Positions 7,812-15,975 of a stretch of DNA of 64,000 nucleotides are shown piece by piece. A program made the translations under genes and the position numbers. The stretch covers positions 4,334,501 through 4,398,500 of the forward strand of contig NZ_CP102480.1 in the NCBI RefSeq assembly GCF_024662015.1, given 5' to 3'. This DNA comes from Nisaea acidiphila (GTDB lineage: Bacteria > Pseudomonadota > Alphaproteobacteria > Thalassobaculales > Thalassobaculaceae). The notes beneath the pieces were generated by a model. That model was not told the origin of the DNA. It saw only the letters and a program-made list of their open reading frames with translations, and ran no database searches. The first letter of the stretch is position 1; each line of letters starts with the position of its first letter.

Positions 7812-7841
7812 ATCGGGCGTTTGTCGCCAGACGCGCCCGAT
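7812..7841. promoter_or_regulatory. Inverted repeat between ilvE and the MFS gene
   Basis: Arms ATCGGGCG and CGCCCGAT (8 bp, perfect) are separated by 14 bases in the 206-bp divergent intergenic region. In the ilvE transcript it would lie about 100 bases before the start codon, so it could be a leader hairpin or a repressor site. No leader peptide or riboswitch consensus is seen. Apart from this, the intergenic region shows no other structure. Confidence 0.3.
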
Positions 7842-7919
7842 GTCATATTTCGAACCTAGATCTTTGCCGGTTCCGCCACAAGCGCCTCTCCGGCACTCCT
7901 GAAATGAGGAAACGGCCCC

Positions 7920-9152
7920 ATGACCGCTGCAAGTGACGGCCAGAACTATAATATGCGGCTCGCCTATATCGCGCTGCTCTGCGGTGGGATAATCGGTGCG
8001 CTCTCCTTCGGCATCCGGTCCGGATTCGGCGTCTTCCTGCCGCCGATCACCGCCGAGCTCGGCGTCGGCCGCGAGGTCTTCGCCTTTTCGCTCGCAATCC
8101 AGAACCTGCTCTGGGGTGCGACCCAGCCTTTCGCCGGCGCTATTTCGGACCGCTACGGACCGTTTCGGGCGATCTGCGGGGGCGCGCTGGTCTATGCCAT
8201 CGGTACCGTGCTGATCGCTTATTCCTCCTCCGCCGGCATGCTACATCTGAGCGCGGGCGCACTGGTCGGAGCAGGGCTCTCCGGCACCAGCTTCGGCATC
8301 ATCCTCAGCGCCGTCGGCCAGCTCTTCCCGCCGGAGCGCCGCTCCTGGGCGCTCGGCGTGGTCGGCGCCTCGGGCTCGCTCGGACAGTTCCTGCTGGTGC
8401 CGGTCGCGGGCGGCCTCGTCGCCTCCGTCGGCTGGAAGGACGCGGCGCTCTATATGGGCCTCGCCTCGCTGATCATGATCCCGCTCGCCTTCGCTTTCTG
8501 GACCGTGCAGGGCACCAAGAGCAATCCGGTCCCGTCCAGTCAGAGCGTCGGCGAGGCGTTGAAGGAGGCGTTCACCTACAAGAGCTACTGGCTGCTGACC
8601 GCCGGCTTTTTCGTCTGCGGCTTCCAGGTTGCCTTCATCGCCGTTCACCTGCCGGCCTATGCAACGGATCTCGGCCTGACGGTTGCCATCGGCGCGAATG
8701 CGCTGGCGCTGGTCGGACTGTTCAATGTGATCGGCTCCTACAGTGCGGGCGTTCTCGGCGGGAAGTTTTCGCGGAAATACCTGCTGAGCCTGCTTTATCT
8801 CGCCCGCGGCGTGGTCATCATCGCCATGCTACTGGCACCGCCGAGCGAATTCATGATCTACGCTTTCGCGGGTGCCATGGGTCTGCTCTGGCTCAGCACG
8901 GTGCCGCTGACCTCCGGACTGGTCGGGCAGATCTTCGGGATGCGCTACATGAGTATGCTGTTCGGGATCGTGTTCTTCAGCCACCAGATCGGCTCGTTCC
9001 TCGGCGTCTGGCTCGGCGGGCGGATCTTCGACGAGACCGGCTCCTACAACGGGATCTGGTATATCTCGATCGCGCTCTCGGTCTTCGCCGGGCTGGTGCA
9101 CTGGCCGATCAAGGAAAACGCCATCGAGCGGCAGCCGGCGCCGGCGGAGTAG
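7920..9152 (+). CDS. MFS transporter, OFA/monocarboxylate-like
   Basis: A 410-residue, twelve-helix major facilitator protein. The loop signature between helices 2 and 3, GAISDRYGPFRAICGG, and the opening helices (LLCGGIIGALSFGIRSGFGVFLPPI) resemble the oxalate/formate and monocarboxylate branch of the superfamily. The central cytoplasmic loop is short (TKSNPVPSSQSVGEALKEAF). It probably exchanges or imports small organic anions across the inner membrane; the substrate is not readable. It is monocistronic, divergent from ilvE and convergent with the unknown cluster ending at 9196; the 43-bp gap holds GGCCCAG and CTGGGCC arms that may act as a weak terminator. Confidence 0.85.
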   Translation: MTAASDGQNYNMRLAYIALLCGGIIGALSFGIRSGFGVFLPPITAELGVGREVFAFSLAIQNLLWGATQPFAGAISDRYGPFRAICGGALVYAIGTVLIAYSSSAGMLHLSAGALVGAGLSGTSFGIILSAVGQLFPPERRSWALGVVGASGSLGQFLLVPVAGGLVASVGWKDAALYMGLASLIMIPLAFAFWTVQGTKSNPVPSSQSVGEALKEAFTYKSYWLLTAGFFVCGFQVAFIAVHLPAYATDLGLTVAIGANALALVGLFNVIGSYSAGVLGGKFSRKYLLSLLYLARGVVIIAMLLAPPSEFMIYAFAGAMGLLWLSTVPLTSGLVGQIFGMRYMSMLFGIVFFSHQIGSFLGVWLGGRIFDETGSYNGIWYISIALSVFAGLVHWPIKENAIERQPAPAE

Positions 9153-9195
9153 GGGCCCAGCAGATTAGGGACGCCGGCGGACTAGGGACTGGGCC

Positions 9196-10593
9196 TCAGG
9201 TCTCGTTCAGGAGGCGGGTACCTTCGAGGCGGAGCTGGTTTGCCTTTTCCGGGCCGAGCAGCAGCTCCGTCATCCGCACCTGCGAGAATAGCTGACGCTC
9301 CGCCTCATCTGGATCGACCGCGGAGAAATTGCGGCTGCGGATGGTGTTGAGAAGGGCTTCCGACTGGGCGCCGATATTGTGTTCGAGCTGCGCGAGTCTC
9401 TGGTTGACGTCCCGGTCGAGGCCGAGTTCGTCTGCGAAACGGTCCGTGATGCGCAGTGAGACGATCCGGTCCTCGACGGATTTCTGCGCTTCGACGGGAT
9501 CCCGGTCGCCGTTCGGCTGGCTCATCGCAAAAAGATCGGTGGCAACCTGGCCGTCCAGCGCCTCCAGCATCTCGCGCCTCACAAGATCCGCCATTTCGGT
9601 CTTGGTGCGCTGAACCTGCCGCGCCTGCATCCGCGAGCCGGACGAACCGACGGCGCGCGCCGCGCCAAGGACGTCTTTGACGAATTTTTCCGTCTGAAGT
9701 GCCAGATCTTGGCCGCTCTCGGCGGAATTTATCTTTTCCTGCAATCCCCGGATCTTCTCTTCGGTCTGGCTGACAATCGCCTCGTTCGCAATATTCGTGA
9801 TCCCCGAGACGTCCGCGACCGTGCCTGCCTCCTCGGCGCGCTGCATGATGTCGACAATCATCGACGGATTCTGCAGCCGGGCGAGGATCACAAAGACGAT
9901 GAACTCGGTGTTGGCCGGGCGCTGGCGATGGACAGTGTTGAGGGCCGTGCAGATATGTTCGAGATCGGTGTTGGTGACCGACTTCAGCCCGGTAGACGGC
10001 AATGCCTGGCGCAGTTCCATTACGGGAACCGCGACTTCCAGCACCCCGGCCATTTCCATCAACGCCGCGTAGACGGTCTCGTCGCCAAGCTTCTCGATTA
10101 TCGATGCCTTGACGTTCCGGTCGCGGTCCGCCGCCGTCAACGCTTCGCGTATCCGGCCCGAGGCGTAGCGCCAGAAACCTGTCCCGAGTTCGAGCAGGGC
10201 CGCGTCATTGTCCTTGTCTATGCTCTCGAGGTCTTCCTGGTAGCGCGCCACTCGAGCCGCATCCGCGTACTCCTGGAACAGCCGGTAGCAGGGCACGATC
10301 GTGCTGCGCGGAATGCGGCCGACCGGCTTGCGGGGCTCGCCTGTATTGTAGAGCAGGTCGGAAAACGGCTCGGCGAAGAAGCGCACCAGGGTGGCCTGCC
10401 GCTCCGGCTTCACGATGGCGAGCCGGGGGCGCAGCTTTTCCAAGATCTTTGCGATCGCCGGCGCCTTCTTCCGGTCCATCGAGCGGCGTTCGAGTTCCGC
10501 GACGAGGTGAGTGAGATCAGCCTCCGGTATCCGAAAGAGCTGGCCGTCGATGTCGCCGAGATTGATGTCGCCTGCGTCCGCTAGTGTGCTCAT
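9196..10593 (-). CDS. Large uncharacterised protein, third gene of cluster
   Basis: A 465-residue soluble protein, mostly helical, starting at ATG 10593 (MSTLADAGDINLGDID). It contains no signal peptide, membrane helix or motif that I recognise. A segment near residues 50-110 (RSMDRKKAPAIAKILEKLRPRL, then ERQATLVRFFAEPFSDLLY) and later repeated helix pairs suggest an alpha-solenoid or HEAT-like architecture. A Gln/Glu-rich coiled coil (VSQTEEKIRGLQEKINSAESGQDLALQTEKF) follows near residue 300. It starts 4 bp after the stop of the preceding gene, so the two are an operon. It is the last gene of the three-gene unit. Confidence 0.6.
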   Translation of the reverse strand: MSTLADAGDINLGDIDGQLFRIPEADLTHLVAELERRSMDRKKAPAIAKILEKLRPRLAIVKPERQATLVRFFAEPFSDLLYNTGEPRKPVGRIPRSTIVPCYRLFQEYADAARVARYQEDLESIDKDNDAALLELGTGFWRYASGRIREALTAADRDRNVKASIIEKLGDETVYAALMEMAGVLEVAVPVMELRQALPSTGLKSVTNTDLEHICTALNTVHRQRPANTEFIVFVILARLQNPSMIVDIMQRAEEAGTVADVSGITNIANEAIVSQTEEKIRGLQEKINSAESGQDLALQTEKFVKDVLGAARAVGSSGSRMQARQVQRTKTEMADLVRREMLEALDGQVATDLFAMSQPNGDRDPVEAQKSVEDRIVSLRITDRFADELGLDRDVNQRLAQLEHNIGAQSEALLNTIRSRNFSAVDPDEAERQLFSQVRMTELLLGPEKANQLRLEGTRLLNET

Positions 10594-10597
10594 GCGC

Positions 10598-11716
10598 CTA
10601 TCCGAGACTCCTCGCCAGTACCATTTCCTGCCGCAGCATGCTTTGCAGGTCGATATCGCCGTGTCCGCGCTCTTCGTTCTGTGCCGCAAGCAGCCCGAGC
10701 CGCTTGGCAAAGTCCTGCCATTGAGCATGGCTGTTTTTGTCGACCGCGTCACGCGGAAGCAGCGGCAGCCCGGAGAGGATCGTCGCGATGGCCGCCAGCC
10801 TCTGTTCGTGATCGCCCCGGAGGGCGTCTTCCCAGAGTGCGAATATTCCGGGCCAGCCGTCCTCCAGCCATTCCAGACGCTTGCTGTGCCTCAGGAGATC
10901 CTGCTTGCATTGGGCCCAGTTCTTCAAGGTGCCGGAAGGGTTGCCGGCAAGAGCGTCGATTTCATCGAAGGCGTTTTGCCAATAGCCGTAAGTCTCGTTC
11001 AGAACCTCGACGATGAGATTCGCCGGATGGTTCTCCGCGAGCTCTGCCGTGCGCATCCAGTCCCGTATGGAGTTGAGGAAATGGTCGGCATTGGCGAGAA
11101 TTTTCCTTAGACGTCCGGCCGGCTGATACCCGGGAACACCAAGGGCTTCGAGCAGATCGCCCCATTCCGTCATCGCGTTGGAAAGCGTTTCGGCAGGGAT
11201 GTTCAGCATGCGGGAGATCCGTCCCAGCATGCTCTGAACCTTTTCCTGCCCGGATGGCAAGCTAAGCGCAGCGAGACTCAGCTCCAACTCGGTATCGAGT
11301 ATCGCTTTGACCACATGCTGAGTGAGGGCCAGGCTGATTCGCACCTGATCCTCGGTCGTGCGCGTGCTCGCCCTGTAGGCGAACTCCGCTGCGCTTTCTC
11401 CGGCGAGGCCGGTTGCGGAAGCTCGGATCACCGCGTGCCGGATGATTTCAGGGGTGATTTCTTCGCTGCCGTCGATGTTTTCGTGCAGCACCCTGTCGAA
11501 GACCGTCAGCTTGAAAGTTTCCGGTACGCCTTGCCAACCGATGATATAGACGCCACGTCCGCCGGAAAGTCCCGGAATCAGAAGTTCCAGGCGGCCGCGC
11601 TCGCCTTTGCGGACCCTGGCCATCGCCACGCTCGGAGTGGTGAAAGGAACGGCGACTCCACGCTCTTCGAAACTGGCTGGCCAGAAGTGGGTGGCTGTCG
11701 TCGATTGATTCGCCAT
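10598..11716 (-). CDS. Large uncharacterised protein, second gene of cluster
   Basis: A 372-residue soluble protein, start chosen at ATG 11716 (MANQSTTATHFWPASF). The first 90 residues look beta-rich (GVAVPFTTPSVAMARVR, LELLIPGLSGGRGVYIIGW, ETFKLTVFDRVL); the remaining 280 are helical and rich in Trp/Leu (NSIRDWMRTAELAENHP, WLEDGWPGIFALWEDAL). The glycine-rich LSGGRGVY is not an ABC signature in context. No family or catalytic motif is recognised. It lies 121 bp after the first gene of the cluster and 4 bp before the third. The two-part layout suggests a regulatory or structural role, but this is only inference. Confidence 0.6.
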   Translation of the reverse strand: MANQSTTATHFWPASFEERGVAVPFTTPSVAMARVRKGERGRLELLIPGLSGGRGVYIIGWQGVPETFKLTVFDRVLHENIDGSEEITPEIIRHAVIRASATGLAGESAAEFAYRASTRTTEDQVRISLALTQHVVKAILDTELELSLAALSLPSGQEKVQSMLGRISRMLNIPAETLSNAMTEWGDLLEALGVPGYQPAGRLRKILANADHFLNSIRDWMRTAELAENHPANLIVEVLNETYGYWQNAFDEIDALAGNPSGTLKNWAQCKQDLLRHSKRLEWLEDGWPGIFALWEDALRGDHEQRLAAIATILSGLPLLPRDAVDKNSHAQWQDFAKRLGLLAAQNEERGHGDIDLQSMLRQEMVLARSLG

Positions 11717-11837
11717 GCAGTCCGATCCATGTGCCCTGTTTCCGGATGCGAGTCTTCTGTCAGAGCTGCGCATTCTGGCGGAAAATCATCGCATTTTTGG
11801 CGGGATTTCAAGATAAAAACCGAGGCGAATCCTAGAC

Positions 11838-13028
11838 CTACAACTTTTTCGCTTCGCTTGCCTTACTGCTTACCGTCGCATCGATATTGGTGAGCATGTC
11901 GTTCAGTTGTTCGAACCGCAATGCTCCCCTCACACTCTCGTTCTGGGCCCGATCGAAGATATTCCGGGTGTGCATGAGGGAAGTACAGCAATAACCCAGC
12001 AACCAGTACCTGTAATGCGAAGTAATCAGGAAATTCCGAAATGCGACCGGGTCTCCTTCTTCAATAAATTTCTGGTAGCATGAATCGAAATCTTTAAATA
12101 TCTGGTTAATGTTTCCGAGTACATTCAAGACTTTTTTCAGCACTTGCTGCTTGAACATGGTCTGTTGCTCGAGGAACGCTCGATGCTCTCGGTGGTCGAT
12201 CGGGGTCGATTGTTCGGATTTGATCCACCGGATTACCTCGGCGATCTGAGGTTTATTCTCCTCGAACTGGTACTGGTAGAACGACACGCCTTTCCAGGCG
12301 CTGAAGACATTGCCGACTTCCTTGTTGTCGATTTTGAAGGCTTCGATGAAGAGTGCGGCTTCCGGGATCGTGGGGTCCCAGATCGCGTCGATGAAGCGCT
12401 GTGTCTTGGCGCTGTCGTTATCGTCGGCGCCGAGCGCTTTGTTCACGATCGGACGGACCTTGTCCCGGATCACAGACTTGATGTTGTCTTCCTCGCCATC
12501 CTTCATCTGCAGGTAGGCCGGGTTATAGGAAAGTTTCTCCCGCTCCAGAGCAGTCTTCAGGAGGAAGGGATCGAGAGATGGCAGGTCGTCAACCAGGGTA
12601 AGACGCTTGAAGTCGCGCGCCATCGCCTCCGTCATATCGCCATGTGCGATCCCGACATAGCGTTGCAGGAGTTCCTCGGCATCCTTTTGCCGCAGGTAGA
12701 CCGCGTAGCCGCCGTCATGAGGAAACTCTTCGTCGTTTGGGATGTAAATCGCGGTTTCCACGGGTCGGTCGTGGGAAAGGGAGGCATCCTTGCCACTGAA
12801 ATCGGTCGCGGCGCTGTCCGAGACCTCGACCTTGAAATTCGGGTACTTGAAAATGATCACGCGGTTGAGGCTCGGGATCTCGAAGAAGGTTTCCTCAAGT
12901 TCCTCGTCACGCGTGATTCCGAGGATGTTCCAGGTTACGCTCGGCGGGCCGTAAATGATCTGGTCGAGAATAGGCGTGAGCTTGCGCTTCTTGGTCTCGG
13001 CACCGCTGTCTCTGCTGTCCAGTAACAT
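11838..13028 (-). CDS. Large uncharacterised protein, first gene of cluster
   Basis: A 396-residue protein, start ATG 13028 with GGGGAG 9 bases upstream. The first 130 residues look beta-rich (SLNRVIIFKYPNFKVEVSD, VETAIYIPNDEEFPHDGGYAVYLRQ); the C-terminal 200 are helical with many Phe/Tyr/His residues (FLEQQTMFKQQVLKKVLNVLGNINQIFKDF, HYRYWLLGYCCTSLMHTRNIF). No known domain is recognised. By my count bases 12001-12180 are about 41% G+C, far below the surroundings, so at least this part has a foreign-looking composition. A 17-bp palindrome lies 84 bp upstream of the start. It heads the three-gene unit. Confidence 0.6.
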   Translation of the reverse strand: MLLDSRDSGAETKKRKLTPILDQIIYGPPSVTWNILGITRDEELEETFFEIPSLNRVIIFKYPNFKVEVSDSAATDFSGKDASLSHDRPVETAIYIPNDEEFPHDGGYAVYLRQKDAEELLQRYVGIAHGDMTEAMARDFKRLTLVDDLPSLDPFLLKTALEREKLSYNPAYLQMKDGEEDNIKSVIRDKVRPIVNKALGADDNDSAKTQRFIDAIWDPTIPEAALFIEAFKIDNKEVGNVFSAWKGVSFYQYQFEENKPQIAEVIRWIKSEQSTPIDHREHRAFLEQQTMFKQQVLKKVLNVLGNINQIFKDFDSCYQKFIEEGDPVAFRNFLITSHYRYWLLGYCCTSLMHTRNIFDRAQNESVRGALRFEQLNDMLTNIDATVSSKASEAKKL

Positions 13029-13111
13029 CCTGCACTCCCCGGATAACTCAGGGTACCCGTAACATCCCCGCCGGGTTCCAGATAGTGCAGGAACGGCAAC
13101 CGGGAATCCAG

Positions 13112-13128
13112 ATGTGCAATCTGCACAT
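13112..13128. promoter_or_regulatory. Palindromic operator candidate upstream of the unknown cluster
   Basis: ATGTGCA, a three-base centre ATC, and TGCACAT form a perfect 7-bp inverted repeat, flanked outside by GGGAA and TTCCC. It sits in the 117-bp gap between the HD-hydrolase stop (13146) and the start of the first gene of the unknown cluster (13028), 84-100 bp before that start, where a repressor or activator of the cluster would bind. The cognate regulator is not identified. Confidence 0.45.
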
Positions 13129-13145
13129 TCCCTTCCGGCGAGACA

Positions 13146-13757
13146 TTATTCCGGACGCCCGGCCGGTCCGCCCAGAATGCGGAAACGTTTGAGATAGGCC
13201 TGTTTTGCCGCCGTTGGCGAAAGTGGCTCGATGACGAGTTCAATGCCGGCTTTTGGCTTTCCAAAAATTTTATTGGCCTCGGACAACGTGAAGCCGGCCA
13301 GTTGTGTCGCTTCTAGATAGGCGGCAATCCGGTCCGCACGCTTGATCTTCCGCGTGACCTCCTGCGGCAGCGCCGCAGGCAGCCCGAAGCGCAAGTGCAC
13401 GGCTTCCTCAAGGCGTTTCTCGACGCTCTTGTAATCCGGACCGATAACCGCCTTGAACGGCGTGATCATGTCGCCGACGACATATTCCGGCGCGTCATGG
13501 AGCAGCGTTGCCAGACGCCATTTCAGGCTCATCTCGGGATAGAGGCGGTGCGCCAGGTTTTCCACCAGGATCGAATGCTCGGCGACGGAGTACGGCCAGC
13601 GCCCCTCGGTTTGACCGTTCCATCTTGCAACCCGCGAGAGACCGTGTGCGATATCCTCGATCTCGACATCGAGCGGGGACGGGTCGAGCAGGTCCAGCCG
13701 CCGGCCGCTCAGCATGCGCTGCCAGGCTCTCGGTGCGTCGGGTTTCGGGCGCTTCAC
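13146..13757 (-). CDS. HD-domain phosphohydrolase (YfbR-like)
   Basis: A 203-residue HD-superfamily protein. Metal ligands are visible as H61 in SVAEHSIL, H87-D88 in LLHDAPEYVVGDM, and D in KIKRADRIAAYLEAT. The spacing and the AHGLSRVARWNGQT opening match YfbR-type 5'-nucleotidases, which dephosphorylate deoxynucleoside monophosphates in the cytosol. I start it at the GTG at 13757, which overlaps the TGA of the upstream membrane gene as GTGA, indicating translational coupling. Substrate preference is family-based only. Confidence 0.82.
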   Translation of the reverse strand: MKRPKPDAPRAWQRMLSGRRLDLLDPSPLDVEIEDIAHGLSRVARWNGQTEGRWPYSVAEHSILVENLAHRLYPEMSLKWRLATLLHDAPEYVVGDMITPFKAVIGPDYKSVEKRLEEAVHLRFGLPAALPQEVTRKIKRADRIAAYLEATQLAGFTLSEANKIFGKPKAGIELVIEPLSPTAAKQAYLKRFRILGGPAGRPE

Positions 13758-14119
13758 TTTCCGGTTTTCCTCTCGGCGGTTCGACGGCGTCTCAGATAGA
13801 CGAGAAGACCGAAGCCGATCAAGGGCAGCGCGAGGCAGGCCAGGGTCCGGTTCGCGATCATGATGCTCCGGGTCTGGAAGCGTTCGAGCAGCATGATCGA
13901 CAGGCAGCGGTCCCGCGCCTCCGCATCGCGATACCTCGCTATGCAAGTCTGCTCGCGCAGGCTGAAGGTCCGCTCCACTGGCGCGAGGTCCCCGGACCAC
14001 CGGCTGAAAAACACCGCACCTAAGCTTGCCGCCCAAACAAAGGAAAAGACGAAAAAGACCAGCCAAATCAGGCTGGTTCTCCGATACGAGCGCGGATTTT
14101 GCATCTTCATTTTAGACAA
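13754..14119 (-). CDS. Small inner-membrane protein with two helices
   Basis: A 121-residue protein with two membrane segments, SLIWLVFFVFSFVWAASLGAVFF near residues 17-39 and TLACLALPLIGFGLLVYL near 92-109. Between them is a roughly 50-residue periplasmic loop with two cysteines (REQTCIARYRDAEARDRCLSIM) that could pair. It ends in a basic tail (RRRRTAERKTGK). Its stop overlaps the GTG of the HD-hydrolase. Start could be any of three closely spaced ATG codons at 14119, 14110 and 14104. No known family is recognised. Confidence 0.6.
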   Translation of the reverse strand: MSKMKMQNPRSYRRTSLIWLVFFVFSFVWAASLGAVFFSRWSGDLAPVERTFSLREQTCIARYRDAEARDRCLSIMLLERFQTRSIMIANRTLACLALPLIGFGLLVYLRRRRTAERKTGK

Positions 14120-14222
14120 AATGCATATCTTTCAGATAATTAAAAGAATTTGTTCAAGTGCGAATCCGATTCTGTTAGGGTGGTTCCTCAAAATAGAGCA
14201 CAATAAAAATGGAGATTTTACT

Positions 14223-14636
14223 GTGCAACTGAAGGCTATCGCAAAGTGCTCACTGGCCGCTGCCGTGATGACCGTGGTCCTGTCCGCGGCTCCGCAGAAG
14301 GCCGATGCTTACGATCCGCGTGGCATGACCGGTCCTGGTTTTTTGGCGCTGGCGGATGGCCGCCTGATCTCCGGCTGGATGACGGAAGGCAACCGGGTCT
14401 TCTACTTCAAACTCGAGAAGCGCAAGGTCTACTCGATGCATATCCCGGCGCAGAACGGGTTCGAGGAGTTCTACGAGACCGGCACTGTCCGTCCGACCAA
14501 GGAACATTACTGTCTGACGCCGTTCAACAGTGCGGACGAGCGCTGCCTTAAGGTCCGTCTGCTCGAGAACAACGAGTTCGAGACCACGGATGACGACGGA
14601 AATCGCATCGCGCGCTGGTGGCTTGCCGCGCAGTGA
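14223..14636 (+). CDS. Small secreted protein of unknown function (137 aa)
   Basis: Starts at GTG 14223 with GGAG eight bases upstream. The signal peptide is VQLKAIAKCSLAAAVMTVVLSAAPQKADA, cleaved probably after ADA. The mature part (about 108 residues) is beta-rich (GRLISGWMTEGNRVFYFKLEKRKVYSMHIP) with two cysteines (EHYCLTP, ERCLKV) likely forming a disulfide. It is preceded by an AT-rich divergent promoter region (14120-14222) and followed by a strong terminator, so it is a single-gene unit. Family not recognised. Confidence 0.68.
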   Translation: MQLKAIAKCSLAAAVMTVVLSAAPQKADAYDPRGMTGPGFLALADGRLISGWMTEGNRVFYFKLEKRKVYSMHIPAQNGFEEFYETGTVRPTKEHYCLTPFNSADERCLKVRLLENNEFETTDDDGNRIARWWLAAQ

Positions 14637-14642
14637 CGAACC

Positions 14643-14684
14643 CGCAGGGGCAAAGAGGCGGCGCTTGACCTCTTTGCCCCTGCG
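14643..14684 (+). terminator. Strong hairpin terminator
   Basis: A perfect 16-bp stem, CGCAGGGGCAAAGAGG with its exact complement, encloses a 10-base loop and is followed by TTCCAGTTTT. It begins 7 bp after the stop of the secreted-protein gene. It is among the strongest hairpins in the window and insulates the MFS gene at 14734. Confidence 0.85.
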
Positions 14685-14733
14685 TTCCAGTTTTGCGGTC
14701 CGACTTTCCTGATTTTTTCGCCAGGACATCCTG

Positions 14734-15975
14734 ATGACCGCCGACACGCATGCCGTTCCGCCCTCAGGCGGATTCTTCTCCGACGCCAAGGTGATCGGGC
14801 TCATTGGCATCGCGCATTTCTTCAGCCATTTCTACATCCTGCTGTTGCCGCCTTTGTTTCCGACGCTACGGGAGCAGTTCGGGGTGAGTTTCCTCGAACT
14901 CGGGCTGATCATGACGGTATTCAGCGGGGCGACGGCGACGACGCAGCTCCCGTTCGGGTATCTTGTCGACTGGTTCGGGGCACGCTGGATCCTCATTGGC
15001 GGGCTCGCCCTCGAAGCGGCGGCGTTCCTCTTCATCGGTTTCGGCGACAGTTTCTGGGGGCTGCTGGCACTGATGGCGGTCGCCGGGGTCGCGAACGGCG
15101 TCTACCATCCAGCCGATTACGCGATTCTGTCGGCGTCCGTTTCCGGCCCGCGCATGGGACGGGCGTTCAGCCTGCATACCTTCGCCGGTTTTGCCGGTTT
15201 CGCCGTGGCGCCGCCGCTCGTTATCTTTCTCAGCGAGATGATTGGCTGGCGTTCCGCGCTGGTGGTTTGCGGCATCGCCGGGCTCGTCACGGCTGCTGCG
15301 CTGCTGGTCTCGGCGCAGAGCCTCCATACCAAGCAGAAGCCGCATGAGGGCGCGGCCAAGGGGGCTCCCGACAAGGCGTCGAGCCGGGCTTTGCTGTTTT
15401 CCTTCCCGATCCTGATGTGCCTCGGCTTCTACACGATGACGGCCATGGGGTCGGGCGGGTTGAACAACTTCCTGGTTTCCGCGCTGAACCTCGTTCACGG
15501 CACGGAGATTCCCGTCGCGACGGGGGCGCTCACCGGCTATCTCATCGGCACGACGATCGGCATCCTGGTCGGCGGCGTTCTCGCCGACAAGACAAGCAAT
15601 CACAACGTCATCGCGGCATTCTGTTTTTTTACCACCGCGATCATGATCGCCATGGTGGCGAGCGTCGATCTGCCGGAGCCGCTCCTGCTGGCCTCGCTGA
15701 CCGTGCAAGGCATCATGCACGGTATGATCATGCCGTCCCGGGACATGATCGTGCGATCGGTGACGCCGGACGGGCAGTACGGGAAGGTCTTCGGTTTCGT
15801 GACCACAGGCTTTAGCATCGGCGGCATCGTCGCGCCGATGATCTTCGGTTTCGTGCTCGATGAATTCGCGCCGGAGCTCGTCTTCTATGCGATCGCCGGC
15901 TTCATGTTCCTCTCGATGTTCACCGTCTTCACTTCGGCCCGCTGGCGCCGGCTGCCGCAGCAAGGGGCGGCCTGA
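14734..15975 (+). CDS. MFS transporter
   Basis: A 413-residue major facilitator protein with twelve predicted helices; the loop 2-3 signature is GYLVDWFGARWILIGG. It starts HFFSHFYILLLPPLFPTLREQFGVS, a pattern seen in the FSR/fosmidomycin-resistance-like and sialic-acid-like MFS groups. A polar central loop (HTKQKPHEGAAKGAPDKASSR) divides two six-helix halves. Substrate unknown. Its 3' end overlaps the convergent DMT transporter by 47 bp, so transcripts of the two overlap antisense. Confidence 0.85.
   Translation: MTADTHAVPPSGGFFSDAKVIGLIGIAHFFSHFYILLLPPLFPTLREQFGVSFLELGLIMTVFSGATATTQLPFGYLVDWFGARWILIGGLALEAAAFLFIGFGDSFWGLLALMAVAGVANGVYHPADYAILSASVSGPRMGRAFSLHTFAGFAGFAVAPPLVIFLSEMIGWRSALVVCGIAGLVTAAALLVSAQSLHTKQKPHEGAAKGAPDKASSRALLFSFPILMCLGFYTMTAMGSGGLNNFLVSALNLVHGTEIPVATGALTGYLIGTTIGILVGGVLADKTSNHNVIAAFCFFTTAIMIAMVASVDLPEPLLLASLTVQGIMHGMIMPSRDMIVRSVTPDGQYGKVFGFVTTGFSIGGIVAPMIFGFVLDEFAPELVFYAIAGFMFLSMFTVFTSARWRRLPQQGAA

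Noticed and set aside
9153-9195. GGCCCAG...CTGGGCC as a strong terminator
   Set aside because: The loop is 28 bases with no T-tract, so the pairing is weak; noted only as a possible terminator.
10598-11716. LSGGRGVY in the second unknown gene as an ABC ATPase signature
   Set aside because: There is no Walker A or B motif in the protein, so the match is accidental.
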